NCBI RefSeq assembly: GCF_900116385.1
Contig: NZ_FPCI01000002.1
Span: 682,001-746,000 of the forward strand
Direction of reading: 5' to 3'
Source of the DNA: Pseudoxanthomonas sp. YR558
Lineage (GTDB): Bacteria; Pseudomonadota; Gammaproteobacteria; Xanthomonadales; Xanthomonadaceae
DNA length: 64,000 nucleotides
Part shown: piece by piece, positions 41,662 through 49,319 of the stretch
Layout of the letters: each line of letters opens with the position of its first letter
Position numbering within the stretch: the first letter of the stretch is position 1
The notes under the pieces: model-generated
What the model was told of the DNA's origin: nothing
Database searches by the model: none
The model's input: the letters and a program-made list of their open reading frames with translations, nothing else
Program-made: the position numbers and the translations under genes

Positions 41662-42231
41662 TCACTGCAGCGGGATGACCACGCGGCCATCCTCGATCTG
41701 GGGGTTGCCGATCCGCTTGCTGGCCGGCAGGCGGCGCAGCACGTCGCTGTCGATCTTGTAGACCGGCTCGTTGCGCGCGTATTCCTGCAGCACCGTGTTG
41801 ACCAGCTGGCGGGTGCCGCCGGACATCAGCGAGCCCGCACCGGGCACGTCGACGGACAGGATTTCCGGATTGTCCAGATGCAGGCCCTGGGTGGCCGGGT
41901 TGTAGCGCAGCCGGCTGGCCAGCGCGAAGTGGCCGCGGCTGACATCGCGCGCGCCCAGCGCGCTGACGCCGATGTCGAAATCCAGGCGCAGGCGGTTGTC
42001 GCCGGAGGGGATGCTCAGGCGCGGGTTGGTCAGCGTGGCCGACACCAGGCCGCCTAGCTTGTCGAACTCGCGCGGGAAGCTCTGGTTGAGGTAGCGCTGC
42101 AACTGCGGCTGGGTGAAGTTGATCTGGTTGCCCAGCAAACCGGTGACCGCGTTGAGCGTGCTGCAGCCCGCCAGCACGAGCGTGGCGCCCGCGACGAGGG
42201 TGGCGGTCAGGAAATGGCGTCGGGTACGCAT
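41662..42231 (-). CDS. DUF1439 lipoprotein (YceB-like)
   Basis: 189 residues. Signal peptide TATLVAGATLVLAGC with lipobox LAGC, so a lipoprotein. DUF1439 domain with FTQPQLQRYLNQSFPREFDK, LTNPRLSIPSGDNRLRLDFD and the repeat blocks shared with the gene 11 bases downstream. GGAG lies 7 bases before the ATG at 42231. Probably outer- or inner-membrane anchored on the periplasmic side. Function unknown. First gene of the two-gene unit. Confidence 0.84.
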   Translation of the reverse strand: MRTRRHFLTATLVAGATLVLAGCSTLNAVTGLLGNQINFTQPQLQRYLNQSFPREFDKLGGLVSATLTNPRLSIPSGDNRLRLDFDIGVSALGARDVSRGHFALASRLRYNPATQGLHLDNPEILSVDVPGAGSLMSGGTRQLVNTVLQEYARNEPVYKIDSDVLRRLPASKRIGNPQIEDGRVVIPLQ

Positions 42232-42284
42232 GGTGGGCTCCGGAAGACGTCGGCGCACCATAGCCGGGCGCGCCTGTCCGGACC

Positions 42285-42584
42285 CTAACCGGCGATGCCG
42301 GCGTGCCGGGCGAAATGCTGTTTGCGTTCGTCCGTGTAATGCCACCACGGCGTGGGCGGTCCGCCGTCCATGAAGCGCACCGCGGCGATGAAGCAATCGC
42401 ACAGGCAGGGATCATGGCGCTGGCCGGTGGCTGCGTTCACGCGTGCGTACAGAGCATAAGGGTCTTGCTGCACCAGCGCCTGCGGTGTGGCGATGCCGAT
42501 GCCGCGCAGATCGCTGGCGATGGACGGCCCGATGTTGGGGATGTCCTCGAGCATCCTGGCGTGGTCGGCATGACGGGCTTTCAT
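42285..42584 (-). CDS. Cdd1-type helix-hairpin-helix protein
   Basis: 99-residue protein of the Cdd1 (pathogenicity locus) family. A helix-hairpin-helix unit MLEDIPNIGPSIASDLRGIG near the N terminus is followed by a conserved Cys/His region, RHDPCLCDCFIAAVRFMDGG with WWHYTDERKQ, that may bind metal. Presumed DNA-binding; biological role unknown. It lies 28 bases after the DUF3861 gene on the same strand. Confidence 0.83.
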   Translation of the reverse strand: MKARHADHARMLEDIPNIGPSIASDLRGIGIATPQALVQQDPYALYARVNAATGQRHDPCLCDCFIAAVRFMDGGPPTPWWHYTDERKQHFARHAGIAG

Positions 42585-42612
42585 GGCCGCAGCTTACCGC
42601 GCTGCGCGCGTG

Positions 42613-42924
42613 TCAGCCGGCGTCGCGGGTGCGTTCTTTCAGCGTCCGGATGAACTCGCCCATGTGCGGGCGCAGCGGCGCGAACAGGTCATCGGCGTCC
42701 TTGCGGTGGTCGAGCATCAGCCCGCTCAGCAGCTTGGTGCCGACGACCAGCGCGGCGCGTTCGTCGCCGCTGAAGCCGCGCTGGCGCTGGATGTTCTCGA
42801 GGGTGCGCATCCAGTCGTCGTGGCAGGCGTGCTCGAATTCGATCGTGCAGCGGCCATTGCATTGCAGGCCATCGTCCTCGATGGGCGTGACGGTGATGCG
42901 GTAGCGGTGGGTGTTGTTGGGCAT
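42613..42924 (-). CDS. DUF3861 protein
   Basis: 103-residue cytoplasmic protein with the DUF3861 pattern: HRYRITVTPIEDDGLQCNGR, IEFEHACHDDWMRTLENIQR, ALVVGTKLLSGLMLDHRKDA and LRPHMGEFIRTLKER. The ATG at 42924 (MPNNTHRY) is chosen; the open frame further upstream is an artefact of high GC. No clear ribosome site. Function unknown. Confidence 0.78.
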   Translation of the reverse strand: MPNNTHRYRITVTPIEDDGLQCNGRCTIEFEHACHDDWMRTLENIQRQRGFSGDERAALVVGTKLLSGLMLDHRKDADDLFAPLRPHMGEFIRTLKERTRDAG

Positions 42925-43031
42925 GGGGGCGTGCGCGGGGGGCGCGGTGGGGACCATGGCCAAGATAGGCGCGCCCGGCAGGCCTAACGAGGGGGCGCGC
43001 CGTGATGGACTGTTCCGCCGGCCGGCGTGGT

Positions 43032-43601
43032 TCAGCGAACGGTCGTGGACGCGGCGCCGGCCCGGAACAGCGGCAGGGGATCGTAGGCGCCCTGCGCGCC
43101 GTAGATGCCGTAGTGCAGGTGCGGCGGCGTCCCGCGCGCATTGCCCGACGTGCCGACGAAACCCAGCACGTCGCCCACGCGGATCACCTGGCCGGTGGAC
43201 AGGCCGGGCGCCCAGTCGTCGAGGTGCGCGTAGTAGTGCCGCTCGCGACCCGGGCCCAGCACCCACACCTGCCGGCCTCCGAGGCCGCCATCGCGAACGG
43301 CGACCACGACGCCGCGGGTGGCGCTGCGGATGGTCGTGCCGCGCGTGGCGAAGATGTCCACGCCCTGGTGCGTGCGGTCGGTGCCGCGCGGCGCGCCGAA
43401 AGTATCGGCGATCTGTTTCGCATGCACGCCGTCCACCGGTACCGGAAGCGCTGCCGGTGGCGGCGCACGCGAGACGTCCCACAGCATGCGCGGCGAGGCC
43501 ATGAAGGGTTGGCCCCATGCCCATGCGAGCAGTGCGAGTAGCACCGCCAGCCACAGTAGTGTCCACGCCAGGCGGCGCAGGCGGTGGGCGGCGGGGCGCA
43601 T
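43032..43601 (-). CDS. M23-family (LytM) peptidoglycan endopeptidase
   Basis: 189 residues: one N-terminal membrane helix (about 11-29, AWTLLWLAVLLALLAWAWG) and a periplasmic LytM/M23 domain (about 65-185). Zinc ligands are in THQGVDIFATRG (HxxxD) and PPHLHYGIYG (HxH); HYYAHLDDW holds the second catalytic His. All ligands are present, so it should be an active endopeptidase cutting peptide cross-links. Small and without extra domains. It lies 3 bases after the DUF533 gene. Confidence 0.9.
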   Translation of the reverse strand: MRPAAHRLRRLAWTLLWLAVLLALLAWAWGQPFMASPRMLWDVSRAPPPAALPVPVDGVHAKQIADTFGAPRGTDRTHQGVDIFATRGTTIRSATRGVVVAVRDGGLGGRQVWVLGPGRERHYYAHLDDWAPGLSTGQVIRVGDVLGFVGTSGNARGTPPHLHYGIYGAQGAYDPLPLFRAGAASTTVR

Positions 43602-43604
43602 CCG

Positions 43605-44246
43605 TCAGGGCAGCGGCGGCGGCTGCGGTTGCGCCAGCTGGCGCTCCAGTTGCGCCTTCAGCGACGGATCCAGTCGCAGCTGCTTCGCCAACTCGTCCAG
43701 GTAGGCGCGTTCCATGAAGTTCTGCTCGTCGACCACCATCAGGCTGGCCAGGTACATCTCCGAGGCGATCTCCGGCGTGCTGCCGGCGCGTGCGACTTCG
43801 GACGGGTCCAGCGGCTTTTCCAGTTCGGCGTGCAGCCACTGCTGCAGCTCGCCGTCGGTGCCGATGCGCGAGAACTCGCCTTCGATCACCTCGCGTTCGC
43901 GCGTGTCGATGTGGCCGTCCGCCTTCGCGGCCGCCACCAGCGCCTTCAGGATCGCCTGGCTGTGCAGCTCCGCTTGCGGGGGCGGCAACCGGTCCACCGT
44001 CTGCGGACCCGCGCCGGCGGCGAAACCGCCCTGTTGCTGCTTGTAGTCGTTGTAGGCGCGGTACGCCATCACGCCGATCGCCGCCAGCCCGCCATATGTG
44101 GCCAGTTTGCGCGAGGTCTTGTTCTTGCCGAGCAGCAGGCCGAGCGCGCCGCCGGTGATCGCGCCCTTGCCGAAGTCGGCATTGAGCACGCTGCCCTGGC
44201 CGCTGGAGGACTTGAGCAGATGGTCGAGGAAACCCTGGATCTTCAT
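43605..44246 (-). CDS. DUF533 (TerB-like) membrane-linked protein
   Basis: 213 residues. A glycine-rich hydrophobic stretch (about 28-62, AITGGALGLLLGKNKTSRKL and YGGLAAIGVMAYRAYNDYKQ) is followed by a helical TerB-like DUF533 domain (about 90-200) with VAAAKADGHIDTREREVIEG, EIASEMYLASLMVVDEQNFM and ERAYLDELAKQLRL. Acidic TerB helices may bind divalent metal. Inner-membrane associated; function unknown. ATG at 44246 (MKIQGFLDHL). Confidence 0.85.
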   Translation of the reverse strand: MKIQGFLDHLLKSSSGQGSVLNADFGKGAITGGALGLLLGKNKTSRKLATYGGLAAIGVMAYRAYNDYKQQQGGFAAGAGPQTVDRLPPPQAELHSQAILKALVAAAKADGHIDTREREVIEGEFSRIGTDGELQQWLHAELEKPLDPSEVARAGSTPEIASEMYLASLMVVDEQNFMERAYLDELAKQLRLDPSLKAQLERQLAQPQPPPLP

Positions 44247-44328
44247 GCGTGGCGCACCTTGCGTTGGGGACCGAGCAGAGTATCTGCGGGCGATGACGGT
44301 CGTTCGCAAGCGTGACTTACGGCATGCC

Positions 44329-44359
44329 AAAAAAAACGGGACGGCATGGCCGTCCCGTT
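44329..44359 (-). terminator. Intrinsic terminator of the HU gene
   Basis: An 11-bp stem AACGGGACGGC/GCCGTCCCGTT (44335-44345 and 44349-44359) with a 3-base loop. On the minus strand it is followed by eight T residues (complement of 44329-44336). Confidence 0.9.
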
Positions 44360-44383
44360 CGGGTCACGCGAGGTGCGCAGCGA

Positions 44384-44782
44384 TCAGGCTGCGGCGTCCT
44401 TCAGCTTCTTCAGCGGACGAACCTTGACCTTCACCGTGGCGGGCTTGGCAGCGAACCACTGCTCTTCCTTGGTGAACGGGTTGATGCCCTTGCGCTTCGG
44501 CTTGGCCGGCACGTTGACGGCCGTGATCTTCAGCAGGCCGGGGAGCGTGAAGGCGCCAGCGCCCTTCTTGTTGACGGAGGCGTGCACGGCGCTTTCCAGC
44601 GAGGCCAGCACGGCGCGGACGTCCTTGGCGGCGACGGCGGTCGCTTCGGCGATGTGGGCGACGAGGCCCGACTTGCTCAGCGCTTCCTTGATCGGCTTCG
44701 GCGCGGCCGGCTTGGCGGCGGCCTTCGGTGCAGCTTTCTTGGCGGCCTTTTTCGGCGCGGCCTTCTTGGTGCTCTTTGCCAT
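44384..44782 (-). CDS. HU-family nucleoid protein with an H1-like lysine tail
   Basis: 132 residues. Residues 1-31 are an Ala/Lys/Pro repeat (KKAAPKKAAKKAAPKAAAKP) that resembles histone H1 tails and the extended HU of other bacteria. The HU/IHF domain (about 33-125) follows: IKEALSKSGLVAHIAEATAV, FTLPGLLKITAVNVPAKPKR and GINPFTKEEQWFAAKPATVK, the last in place of the usual GRNPxTGE minor-groove arm. Binds and compacts DNA; the tail should add non-specific DNA contacts and is a possible target for lysine modification. Own promoter and terminator. Confidence 0.9.
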   Translation of the reverse strand: MAKSTKKAAPKKAAKKAAPKAAAKPAAPKPIKEALSKSGLVAHIAEATAVAAKDVRAVLASLESAVHASVNKKGAGAFTLPGLLKITAVNVPAKPKRKGINPFTKEEQWFAAKPATVKVKVRPLKKLKDAAA

Positions 44783-44840
44783 GTGTCCTGTCTCTACGGT
44801 CGAGTGGTTGGGTAATCGGGCCGATCGCATCGGCAAGCGA

Positions 44841-44910
44841 AATGTAGGGCAAAGCATTCGCGCCGCCAAGAGCGATTGGCATCGAAAGCCGCTTTTTTTC
44901 GGTTTTTTTT
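44841..44910 (-). promoter_or_regulatory. HU gene promoter with phased A-tracts upstream
   Basis: Minus strand: -35 TTGGCG (44869-44864), 17-base spacer, -10 TACATT (44846-44841). Two A-tracts on this strand (T runs on the plus strand at 44893-44899 and 44903-44910) lie 24-41 bases upstream of the -35, with centres about 10.5 bases apart, one helical turn, which predicts a DNA bend. Confidence 0.55.
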
Positions 44911-45028
44911 CGATTCGGCACCCGAAGTGGCGGAAATCACCGCATGGAATGCCCTTATTCCGGGTGCGGATGTGCGCCTGGGGCGGCATCCGGCGCGTGT
45001 CTGCGACCGGATGCCGCACCTGCACAAC

Positions 45029-47074
45029 TCACTCTTCGTCGTGGTGCGGCTTGTAGGCGTCCACCAGTTTCTGCTGCACGTTCGGCGGCACCGGCTCGTA
45101 GTGGCTGAAGTCCAGGCTGTAGCGTCCCTGTCCCGCGGTCATCGACTTGAGCTCGGCCGCGTAGCCGTCCAGTTCCGCCAGCGGTACCTGCGCCTTCACC
45201 ACGATCTCGCCACGCACCGCATCGGTGCCGTTGATGCGTGCGCGCTTTCCGGCCAGACCGCCGGTGATGTCGCCGACCTGCGCTTCCGGCACGGCGACCT
45301 CCAGGTCCACGACTGGTTCCAGCACCTGTGGTCGGGCCTTGGACACGGCATCGAGGAACGCCTTCTTGCCGGCCGCGACGAACGCGACTTCCTTGCTGTC
45401 CACCGGATGATGCTTGCCGTCGTAGACCGTCACCCGCACGTCCTGGATCGGATAGCCCGCGAGCGCGCCCGCGCCCAGCGCCTGGCGCACGCCTTTCTCC
45501 ACGGCAGGCATGAACTGGCCGGGGATGGTGCCGCCCTTGACCTCATCGGCGAACTGAAAGCCGCTGCCGCGCGGCAGCGGTTCCACCCGCAGGAACACCT
45601 CGCCGAACTGCCCGGCACCGCCAGTCTGCTTCTTGTGCCGGTGGTGGCCTTCGGCCCTGGCGCCGATGGTCTCGCGATAGGCGATGCGTGGCGGCCGCGT
45701 TTTCACCTCCACGCCGTGCCGTTCCTTCAGGCGCTCCAGCATCACCCGCAGGTGCAGGTCGGAGAGCCCGCGGATCACCGTTTCGTTCAATTCCGGCTGG
45801 TGCTCCACGACGAACGCGGGATCCTCTTCGGACAGCTTGTGCAGGGCGGTCGACAGCTTTTGTTCCTGGCCCTTGCTGGCGGCTTCGATCGCCAGGCCGA
45901 ACATCGGCTTGGGGAAATCGATCGGCGCCAGGTGGATGTGGTCCTCGTCGTGGCTGTCGTGGAGCACGGCGTCGAAATGCAGGTCCTCGACCTTGGCCAC
46001 GGCGGCGATGTCGCCGGGGATGGCCTGGTCGACTTCCACGTGGTCCTTGCCCTTGAGCTTGAACAGGTGGCCGACCTTGAACGGCTTCTTGCCGTCGTCG
46101 ACGAACAACTGCGTGTCCTTCTTCAGCGTGCCCTGGTACACGCGGAAGATGCCCAGCTTGCCGACGAACGGATCGTTGACGATCTTGAAGACGTCGGCGA
46201 TGACGTGCGCGCGCGGATCGGGCACGGCCTCGATCGCCTGCGGACCGGCGCCATTGAGTTTCACGAACGGCGGCGGATTGGCCTCGGCCGGATTCGGGAA
46301 CAGGCGTTCGGCCACGTCCAGCAGTTCCTTCACGCCCACGCCCGTGCGCGCGGAGGCGAAGCACACCGGCACCAGGTGGCCTTCGCGCAGGCACTGTTCG
46401 AAGGCATCGTGCAGTTCTTCGCCCGACAGGCCGCCTTCGCCTAGGTCCAGATAGTGCTCCATCACCGTTTCGTTGATCTCCACCACCTGGTCGATGATCT
46501 TCTGGTGCCAGTCGGCGACATCGCCCAGGTCGGACGTCCCGGTCGATTGCCAGAAACAATCGATGACCGCCTTGCCGCCGTCGGCAGGCAGGTTGAGCGG
46601 CAGCACTTCGGCGCCGAACTCCTCGCGCAGCGCGGCGAGCACACCGGCGCAGTCCGCACCCTCGTGGTCGATCTTGTTGATGACGATGGCGCGGCAGAGG
46701 TTGCGCTGGGAGGCGCGATCCATCAGTCGCCGCGTGCCGTGGGCGACGCCGCTGTCGGCATCGACGACGATCAATGCGGTTTCCACCGCGGAGAACGCCG
46801 ACAGGGCGGGGCCGCGGAATTCCGGATAGCCGGGCGTGTCGATCAGGTTGACGTGCATGCCGCCGTGGTCGGTGCTGGCGATGGCGGTGTCGATGGAGTG
46901 GCCACGCGTTCGCTCCATCGGGTCGTGGTCGGAGACCGTGGTGCCGCGTTCGATGGTGCCTGCCACCTGGAGGGCGCCGCCGGCATGCAGCAGGGCTTCG
47001 AAGAGCGTTGTTTTGCCGGCGCCGGGGTGGCCTGCCAGGGCCACGTTGCGGATCTGTTGTGTGCTGTACGACAT
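45029..47074 (-). CDS. Elongation factor G-like GTPase (EF-G paralogue)
   Basis: 681 residues with the full EF-G layout: G1 LAGHPGAGKTTLFEAL, G3 NLIDTPGYPEF, G4 INKIDHEGAD, a G' and domain II barrel, and domains III-V with KTRPPRIAYRETIGARAEGH and VTVYDGKHHPVDSKEVAF. It diverges from canonical FusA: domain IV has HRHKKQTGGAGQFGEVFLRV. This is the EF-G-like protein class (often called fusA2 or EF-G II) whose role may be ribosome recycling, stress translation or tetracycline-like protection. No ribosomal protein genes are near, which also argues against the housekeeping copy. Confidence 0.88.
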   Translation of the reverse strand: MSYSTQQIRNVALAGHPGAGKTTLFEALLHAGGALQVAGTIERGTTVSDHDPMERTRGHSIDTAIASTDHGGMHVNLIDTPGYPEFRGPALSAFSAVETALIVVDADSGVAHGTRRLMDRASQRNLCRAIVINKIDHEGADCAGVLAALREEFGAEVLPLNLPADGGKAVIDCFWQSTGTSDLGDVADWHQKIIDQVVEINETVMEHYLDLGEGGLSGEELHDAFEQCLREGHLVPVCFASARTGVGVKELLDVAERLFPNPAEANPPPFVKLNGAGPQAIEAVPDPRAHVIADVFKIVNDPFVGKLGIFRVYQGTLKKDTQLFVDDGKKPFKVGHLFKLKGKDHVEVDQAIPGDIAAVAKVEDLHFDAVLHDSHDEDHIHLAPIDFPKPMFGLAIEAASKGQEQKLSTALHKLSEEDPAFVVEHQPELNETVIRGLSDLHLRVMLERLKERHGVEVKTRPPRIAYRETIGARAEGHHRHKKQTGGAGQFGEVFLRVEPLPRGSGFQFADEVKGGTIPGQFMPAVEKGVRQALGAGALAGYPIQDVRVTVYDGKHHPVDSKEVAFVAAGKKAFLDAVSKARPQVLEPVVDLEVAVPEAQVGDITGGLAGKRARINGTDAVRGEIVVKAQVPLAELDGYAAELKSMTAGQGRYSLDFSHYEPVPPNVQQKLVDAYKPHHDEE

Positions 47075-47277
47075 GAGGCCGTTCCTCCCGTAGGTTGGGT
47101 CGAAGGGCCGTCATGGCTGTCCGGGCTGAGCGCGTCCCGTGAGCGTGCGCTCGGCGGGCGGTCATGGCGGGCGGCCAGCATCCGCGCGTGCGGGGGAGGG
47201 GTCAAGTCGCACTGCGGTACATGGCGTGAACATCCCTCGGTGTACCCTTCGCTTCCCCTGACCCGAGGAGCACGACC

Positions 47278-47712
47278 ATGGCTTTGAAGCGTTACGCGGA
47301 TGCGGTGTGGGCTGGCGATCTGCAGTCCGGCAAGGGCAGCCTGAGCACGCCGCAGAGCGGCCTGTTCGAAGGCCAGAACTATTCGTTCAAGACCCGCTTC
47401 GGCGACGAGAAGGGCACCAATCCGGAAGAACTGCTGGCGGTCGCCCATGCCGGCTGCTTCACCATGGCGTTGTCGGCGGTGCTCGGCAAGGCGGGCTTCA
47501 CGCCCGACAAGCTGCAGACGCGCGCCGAGGCGACGATGGAACCGGGCATGGATCCAGGCCCGACGATCACCGCGATCAAGCTGACCGTCTCGGCGAGCGT
47601 GCCGGGGATCAGCGCGGCGCAGTTCGAAGAGATCGCCCAGCAGGCGAAGGCGGGTTGCGTGATCTCGCGCGCGCTGTCGGTGCCGGTATCGCTGGAGGCG
47701 ACCCTGCTTTGA
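47278..47712 (+). CDS. OsmC family peroxiredoxin
   Basis: 144-residue OsmC-type thiol peroxidase. The two catalytic cysteines are C60 in AVAHAGCFTMAL and C127 in AKAGCVISRAL, as in OsmC. The N terminus has AVWAGDLQSGKGSLSTPQSG and the family ends with VSLEATL. Detoxifies organic hydroperoxides in the cytoplasm. GAGGAG lies 8 bases before the ATG at 47278. Its TGA overlaps the TTG start of the next gene (TTGA), so the two are coupled. Confidence 0.93.
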   Translation: MALKRYADAVWAGDLQSGKGSLSTPQSGLFEGQNYSFKTRFGDEKGTNPEELLAVAHAGCFTMALSAVLGKAGFTPDKLQTRAEATMEPGMDPGPTITAIKLTVSASVPGISAAQFEEIAQQAKAGCVISRALSVPVSLEATLL

Positions 47713-48404
47713 CGGGCGCACGGGCCGCCTTGTTCGTGCACGGCGCGGGCGGTGGCGGCTGGGAGTGGAATGTGTGGCGTGGCGTGTTCGAGGCGGCGGG
47801 CTTCCAGGTGGCGGCCCCCGACCTCATGCCCGTGCGTGGCGACGTGGCGGCCACGCATATCGAGGACTACCAGGCGCAGGTGCGCGCGGCGTTGGCGGCA
47901 TTGCCGCGGCCGCGCGTGCTGGTCGGTGCGAGCCTGGGCGGATTGCTCGTACTGGATGCCGCCGAGGGTGCGGATGCGGTGGTGCTGGTGAATCCGTTGC
48001 CGCCGGCGCCGTGGCACGTGGACATGCCGGCACGCGACTGGCCCGATGTGGTGCCATGGCGGCGCGACGCGCGATTGTCCGGCACGCGCAGGGCACTGCC
48101 CGAGGCGGACGACGCAACGACGTTGTACGCGTTCCGCCACTGGCGCGACGAGTCCGGCGCCGTGCTTCGTGAAGCCCATGGCGGTGTCGCGGCGGAACGC
48201 CCCGCATGCCCGGTGCTGTGCGTGGCGTCCGCGCATGACGATGACGTGCCGCCTGCGATCGCGCGCGCGATGGCCGAGGCGTGGGGCGCGGACGTGCTGC
48301 AAACGGTTTCAGGTTCGCATGTCGGGCCGTTGCTCGGGCGCGAAGCGGCCGGCATTGCCGCGCAAGCTGTCGAATGGCTAAACCGGGCCGCGAAAACCGG
48401 CTGA
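47709..48404 (+). CDS. Alpha/beta hydrolase
   Basis: 231 residues, short alpha/beta-hydrolase fold. The oxyanion loop VHGAGGGGWEWNVW, the nucleophile elbow VGASLGGLLVLD (GxSxG with Ser in the centre) and the catalytic His in VSGSHVGPLLG are visible; the acid is probably in VASAHDDDVP. The start is TTG at 47709 overlapping the osmC stop; a later start is possible. Related to small esterases and MenH-like enzymes; substrate not predictable. Confidence 0.82.
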   Translation: MTGARAALFVHGAGGGGWEWNVWRGVFEAAGFQVAAPDLMPVRGDVAATHIEDYQAQVRAALAALPRPRVLVGASLGGLLVLDAAEGADAVVLVNPLPPAPWHVDMPARDWPDVVPWRRDARLSGTRRALPEADDATTLYAFRHWRDESGAVLREAHGGVAAERPACPVLCVASAHDDDVPPAIARAMAEAWGADVLQTVSGSHVGPLLGREAAGIAAQAVEWLNRAAKTG

Positions 48405-48474
48405 GTTCAGCCATGTTTCACCCGCATCAGCCGAGCATGCCAGCACGCCAATCCGGCGTGGGGGAGTACCCGAC

Positions 48475-49176
48475 ATGAAGCGTCTATCCGCCACCGTGCT
48501 GGCCATCGGCCTGCTCGCTTCCGGCGTGGCATCCGCGCAGTCCACGCGCTATTACGGCACGACGGACCGCTACGGCGACGAACCCTATTACGACTACGCG
48601 CGCGTAGTGCGCGTCGACCCGGTCATCGACAACGGGTATGGCCGCAATGACGGCTACACCAACACGACGACGGGCCAGCGTTGCTATTACCGTGAAGCCG
48701 ATGACGTCTACGCACGCGATACCTATCGCGATGGCTACCGCAACGACGGTTACAACGATGATCGTTACGGCGACGACAGCTACTACGGCGATCGCCGCTA
48801 TCCCGACCGCAGCAACGAATCGGGCCGTACTGTCGCCACCGTGATCGGCGGCATCGCCGGCGCGGTGCTGGGCAGCAAGGTCGGCGACGGCAGCGGCCGT
48901 TATGTCGGTACCGCGGTCGGCTCGATGGTGGGCGGCATGGCGGGGCGCTCGATCTACGACAACGCGCAGCGTGATCGTCGCGTGCAGCGGGGACAGGTGC
49001 GCGTCTGCGATCCGGTGCCTGCCGGCAACAGTCGTTACGGCGATGACTATTACGGCGACGGTCGCGTCAGTGGATACGACGTGACCTACGAGTACGGCAA
49101 CCGTACCTACCACACCCGCACCGACCATCATCCCGGCGACCGCATCCGCATCCGCGTGGATGTCCGTCCCGAATAA
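48475..49176 (+). CDS. Exported glycine-zipper (2TM) protein
   Basis: 233 residues. A signal peptide (VLAIGLLASGVASAQ, cleaved near 22), a long Tyr/Asp/Arg-rich low-complexity region (about 25-118, with DRYGDDSYYGDRRYPDRSNE and similar repeats), a glycine-zipper segment at about 121-153 (GGIAGAVLGSKVGDGSGRYV, then GTAVGSMVGGMAG), and a Cys-containing tail. The zipper is the rickettsia 17-kDa/2TM type that inserts in the outer membrane. GGGGAG upstream fixes the ATG. Role unknown, probably outer-membrane integrity. Confidence 0.85.
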   Translation: MKRLSATVLAIGLLASGVASAQSTRYYGTTDRYGDEPYYDYARVVRVDPVIDNGYGRNDGYTNTTTGQRCYYREADDVYARDTYRDGYRNDGYNDDRYGDDSYYGDRRYPDRSNESGRTVATVIGGIAGAVLGSKVGDGSGRYVGTAVGSMVGGMAGRSIYDNAQRDRRVQRGQVRVCDPVPAGNSRYGDDYYGDGRVSGYDVTYEYGNRTYHTRTDHHPGDRIRIRVDVRPE

Positions 49177-49235
49177 GCCTTCGCACCGGTTTCTTTTGCG
49201 GACGCAGCGTCGCAGGACAGGGGTATGCCGCAAGC

Positions 49236-49260
49236 GAGGGGCCGCAAGGCCCCTCTTTTT
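49236..49260 (+). terminator. Intrinsic terminator after the glycine-zipper gene
   Basis: An 8-bp stem GAGGGGCC/GGCCCCTC (49236-49243 and 49248-49255) with loop GCAA, followed by five T residues at 49256-49260 plus two more at 49262-49263. Confidence 0.9.
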
Positions 49261-49319
49261 ATTGCCGTGCGCGGCGCCATTGCGCATAGTCGCGCCCTGG
49301 ACCGATACGGGAGAGCGGC

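Noticed and set aside
47075..47277. GTAGGTTGGG near 47091 as a REP fragment
   Set aside because: Only the head resembles a REP; no palindrome follows. The 203-base gap otherwise shows nothing clear beyond the osmC ribosome site.
48599..48830. Tyr/Asp/Arg repeat codons in the glycine-zipper gene as a DNA tandem repeat
   Set aside because: The repeats are at the protein level only and irregular in DNA, so no tandem repeat unit can be defined.
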